Shown piece after piece: positions 61,290 to 64,000 of a stretch of 64,000 nt of DNA. The position numbers were made by a program, and so were the translations under genes. The notes under the pieces are model-generated. The model worked only from the letters and a program-made list of their open reading frames with translations, searched no databases and was not told the origin of the DNA. Origin of the DNA: Proteiniphilum acetatigenes DSM 18083 (GTDB lineage: Bacteria > Bacteroidota > Bacteroidia > Bacteroidales > Dysgonomonadaceae); the NCBI RefSeq assembly GCF_000380985.1, contig NZ_KB905707.1:21467-85466 (forward strand). Reading direction: 5' to 3'. The first letter of the stretch is position 1. Each line of letters starts with the position of its first letter.

Positions 61290-63356
61290 ATGGGAAATAA
61301 TCAATACTCTTATTTCAAACGTGATATCAGCTGGTTGTCATTCAACTATCGTGTACTGCTGGAAGCGAAAGACGAACGGTTGCCGGTGTATGAGCGCATC
61401 AAATTTCTCTCCATCTATTCTTCCAATCTCGAGGAATTTTATAAAATACGTGTTTCGGGATACCATAGTTCTCTGCTGGAAAGCATAGACCGGGATGAAT
61501 CTGTAGAGGAGGCGAAGAAAACTCTCGTGCAGATCAACAGGGAAGTCACTGCCCAGGAGAAGGAGTATGATAATATCTTCAATAAGATGATCCTGCCGGA
61601 ACTGAAGCGCAACGGTATCATATTATATCAGACCGACAAGGTGGAGCCGTTCCATCAGGAATATGTGAAAAAGTATTTTAACGAAGAGGTATTTCCCTAT
61701 TTGCAGCCAATGATCATTCAGAAGGATGATATTCATTCGTTTATTCAGGATGCCCGCATCTATCAGGTGATCAGTCTCCTGAAAAAGAAGAAAAAGTCTG
61801 ACAAGCTAGGATATACCTATGCCATAATGAAGATCCCCTATACCAAAATACCCCGGTTTATTCAACTTCCGTCGTATGAAGGTAATCATTATATCATGTT
61901 TATCGATGATGTGATCAAAGCGAATATGCAGAGTGTATTCCCCGGGTATGAAATTGTGGATTGCTTCAGCATCAAGATTTCACGTGATGCTGACTTCTCA
62001 TTGGAAGATGAAGACAGGAAAGATATTGCCGAAGAGATTCTTAGCAAGGTACGTAAACGTAAGATAGGGGCGGTTACCCGTTTTCAGTATGATAAAAATA
62101 TACCGGATTATTTTCTGCAATATCTCTGTGACGTATACGAGATTGAAGAGGAGGAAATGCTTCCTTCCGGCCGTTATTTGAACAGAGCCGATCTTGCGAA
62201 ACTTCCTAATCCGGTGGGTGACTCACTGAGGCAACAATTGCCTCCACCACTTAGGGTACCGGAATTGGAAGCCAACAACTCTATCCTGAGGGTACTACGG
62301 AAACAGGACGTGCTGCTGCATTTTCCCTACCAGTCGTTCGACTATCTGCTGCGATTCCTTTTGCAGGCGGCTTTCGATCCGAAGGTACTGGAAATCAAAG
62401 TAACCCAATATCGTGTGGCGGAGAACTCGGCTGTTATCAACAGCCTCATCAGTGCTGCGAAGAACGGGAAAAAGGTGACGGTCTTTGTCGAACTAAAGGC
62501 CCGCTTCGATGAGATGAATAACTATCTCACTTCCGAACTGATGCAGCAGGCAGGGGTGAAGATCATTTACAGCCTTCCGGGATTGAAAGTACATGCCAAA
62601 CTGGCTTATGTACGGAAGCGTAGCAACGACCCGGATGATCCTATCAAAGGTTATGCTTATCTGGGGACAGGCAATTTCAATGAAAAAACGGCCCGTATCT
62701 ATTCCGACAAGGGGTTACTTACTTCGAATAAAGAATTTATCAAAGATATCGACGAAGTATTCCGTGTGTTGGAGGGAAAACCCTATATGCGTAACTTCAA
62801 GCATTTGTTAGTGACGCAGTTTAATATGCTTCCCGAGACCCATAAGATGATTGAACGGGAGATCGAACATGTGAAAAGCGGTGGCATAGGGCATATCATC
62901 TTAAAGATGAACAGTCTGGAGGATAAAGGGATGATCAATGCGCTTTACCGTGCCAGCGAGGCGGGGGTGAAGATCGACCTGATTATACGCGGTATCTGTT
63001 GCCTGGTGCCTGGCCAGCCGTTCAGCAAAAATATCACGGTGACGCGTATTGTAGATGCCTATCTGGAGCATGCCCGGGTCTGGTATTTCTTTAATGGTGG
63101 TGAAGAGGATATTTACCTGACGTCGGCCGACTGGATGCAGCGTAACCTGCACCGCCGCATCGAGGTGGCTTTCCCAATCTATACGGACTCACTGAAGCAG
63201 CAGATCATCGACATACTGAAAATACAACTTGCCGACAACCAGAGTGCGGCATGGATCGACGAAAACCTGCAAAACGTGTTCAAACACAACGATCAACCGC
63301 CCATACGTGCCCAGCAGGCAGTCTATGAGTATCTGAAGAAATTGACCGAACAGTAA
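61290..63356 (+). CDS. ppk1: Polyphosphate kinase
   Basis: 688-aa PPK1, which reversibly makes polyphosphate from ATP. The N-terminal helical domain starts FKRDISWLSFNYRVLLEA. The head domain and two phospholipase-D-like catalytic domains follow. The autophosphorylated histidine is His435 in LPGLKVHAKLAYV, the same number as in E. coli PPK, and the second active-site His is near residue 621 in NLHRRIEV. Conserved YLGTGNFNEKTARIYSDKGL is present. A TAATTTTG -7-like box is at 61252-61259. Confidence 0.95.
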   Translation: MGNNQYSYFKRDISWLSFNYRVLLEAKDERLPVYERIKFLSIYSSNLEEFYKIRVSGYHSSLLESIDRDESVEEAKKTLVQINREVTAQEKEYDNIFNKMILPELKRNGIILYQTDKVEPFHQEYVKKYFNEEVFPYLQPMIIQKDDIHSFIQDARIYQVISLLKKKKKSDKLGYTYAIMKIPYTKIPRFIQLPSYEGNHYIMFIDDVIKANMQSVFPGYEIVDCFSIKISRDADFSLEDEDRKDIAEEILSKVRKRKIGAVTRFQYDKNIPDYFLQYLCDVYEIEEEEMLPSGRYLNRADLAKLPNPVGDSLRQQLPPPLRVPELEANNSILRVLRKQDVLLHFPYQSFDYLLRFLLQAAFDPKVLEIKVTQYRVAENSAVINSLISAAKNGKKVTVFVELKARFDEMNNYLTSELMQQAGVKIIYSLPGLKVHAKLAYVRKRSNDPDDPIKGYAYLGTGNFNEKTARIYSDKGLLTSNKEFIKDIDEVFRVLEGKPYMRNFKHLLVTQFNMLPETHKMIEREIEHVKSGGIGHIILKMNSLEDKGMINALYRASEAGVKIDLIIRGICCLVPGQPFSKNITVTRIVDAYLEHARVWYFFNGGEEDIYLTSADWMQRNLHRRIEVAFPIYTDSLKQQIIDILKIQLADNQSAAWIDENLQNVFKHNDQPPIRAQQAVYEYLKKLTEQ

Positions 63357-63494
63357 GGCTATTTTTTATCTGCTCTGTGGTCAAAATCAAGAGAAAATAT
63401 TTATATTTCTTCCAACTTTCACTATATTTGTCATGCAAGAGCAATTGAATGTATGACATTATAAGACAATGAAAACAGTATCCGTAAAAAACAA

Positions 63495-63719
63495 ATGGCT
63501 TTCAGGCTTAACGAAAACTTAGTAAATAAGCTGAAAGAGGGAGCAAAAAAGGAAAACAGAAGCCTAAACAACTATGTGGAATGTATTCTCATGGATAGCG
63601 TTTACAATAGCCGGGGAGTAGAAATAGTAGAAGAAGTGCCGGAAGATTTTTACCGTGCTATTTCCGTCGATGAAGCTAAGGAAAGAATTCAAAAAGGGCT
63701 CAAAAAAATGTTTGGATAA
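63495..63719 (+). CDS. Ribbon-helix-helix (Arc/antitoxin-like) protein
   Basis: 74-aa protein beginning MAFRLNENLVNKLKEGAKKE, then NRSLNNYVECILMD: the beta-strand, helix, helix pattern of ribbon-helix-helix DNA-binding antitoxins. The C-terminal tail (VPEDFYRAISVDEAKERIQK) could hold a partner toxin, but none is visible downstream because an IS21-type element begins 12 bp later. An ATG at 63469 lies better behind the -7-like TATATTTG (63423-63430) but is out of frame by one base. Function is inferred from fold only. Confidence 0.75.
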   Translation: MAFRLNENLVNKLKEGAKKENRSLNNYVECILMDSVYNSRGVEIVEEVPEDFYRAISVDEAKERIQKGLKKMFG

Positions 63720-63731
63720 AACGGTTTGATT

Positions 63732-64000
63732 TGTGCCAGTGATTTCGGTCTATGTGTGCCACCTTTTTCGGTTCAAACCGTGCCACTTTTTACGGTTCGA
63801 TTTGTGCCACTTTGAAAAGATCAAGTTATCTTGTCCCTAAAAAAGGGATGCGGTATGGCAAATAAACTTGATCCTATGGATATAAAACAAATTTTAGTCT
63901 TAATCAAAGACGGTTTTAGTAACCGCAAGATTGGTGCTACACTTGGTATATCTCGTAATACCGTTAACAGCTATGTACAACAGTTTAACTCAAGTGGTTA
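63732..64000 (+). mobile_element. Left end of an IS21-family insertion sequence
   Basis: The element end carries TGTGCCA-type repeats at 63732, 63755, 63779 and 63803, spaced 23-24 bp (units like TGTGCCACTTTTTACGGTT). These are the multiple terminal repeats bound by IS21 transposases. The istA reading frame follows at 63855. The element leaves the window on the right, so istB and the right end are not seen. The exact left boundary (about 63731) is estimated. Confidence 0.85.
63855..64000 (+). CDS. istA: IS21-family transposase IstA (3'-truncated by window)
   Basis: First 48 codons only. MANKLDPMDIKQILVLIKDG continues with FSNRKIGATLGISRNTVNSY, the N-terminal helix-turn-helix of IS21-family IstA transposases, which binds the terminal repeats. 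The catalytic DDE domain would lie beyond the window. The ATG follows the last terminal repeat by about 45 bp. Confidence 0.88.
   Translation, partial: MANKLDPMDIKQILVLIKDGFSNRKIGATLGISRNTVNSYVQQFNSSG

Noticed and set aside
63469..63522. 17-codon frame starting MKTVSVKNK as a separate gene
   Set aside because: Overlaps the RHH gene out of frame by one base; more likely a displaced start than a gene.

Overview
The window is a Bacteroidales chromosome segment. It most resembles Dysgonomonadaceae (Proteiniphilum/Petrimonas-like), a placement made from gene content and style only. The support is: two SusC/SusD loci; promoters of the Bacteroidetes form TTTG-N20..22-TAnnTTTG; a eukaryote-like GT3 glycogen synthase next to a DUF3417-type glucan phosphorylase; and the Bacteroidetes families DUF4954, DUF3244, DUF5053 and BACON. 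No rRNA, tRNA or CRISPR array was seen.

Layout. 1-5.6 kb: end of sucA, then sucB (2-oxoglutarate dehydrogenase E1/E2), convergent with a UvrD/PcrA helicase. 5.7-19.1 kb: a polysaccharide utilisation locus controlled by an ECF sigma factor and FecR anti-sigma. It contains GH105, an STN-bearing SusC, SusD, a Big2/F5-8C surface lipoprotein, a small lipoprotein, a second GH105 and a BACON-GH43 lipoprotein. It looks built to import and finish pectin-type oligosaccharides made by a lyase that is not encoded here. 19.2-21.1 kb: small regulators and a beta-barrel protein. 21.2-27.3 kb: tdk, mutS, a sirtuin and two FKBP isomerases. 27.3-32.4 kb: an enzyme-free SusC/SusD pair with a long structured leader.

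32.4-37.5 kb is an accessory island: a small ORF, a DUF5053 gene, an HU-like DNA-binding protein and two AAA_14/DUF4143 ATPases. It also holds duplicated gene fragments, a 23-bp tandem array, a 33-bp palindrome and operator-like repeats over promoters. 37.5-41.8 kb has an MFS exporter, then a membrane TPR/HTH sensor-regulator, a secreted DUF3244 protein and an AraC-type regulator that overlaps it. That regulator is a close paralogue of the one at 19.3 kb.

41.9-63.4 kb is mostly housekeeping: glycogen phosphorylase and synthase, mfd, cysE with a DUF4954 protein, recA, bcp, dprA, a thioesterase, purL, a LysE-type exporter, a phosphodiesterase and ppk1. The window ends with a ribbon-helix-helix protein and the left end of an IS21-family element, whose 24-bp terminal repeats and istA start are visible.

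Starts were moved inward where the longest frame used GTG/TTG or an implausible extension. Promoter and hairpin calls were made by eye and are weaker than the CDS calls.
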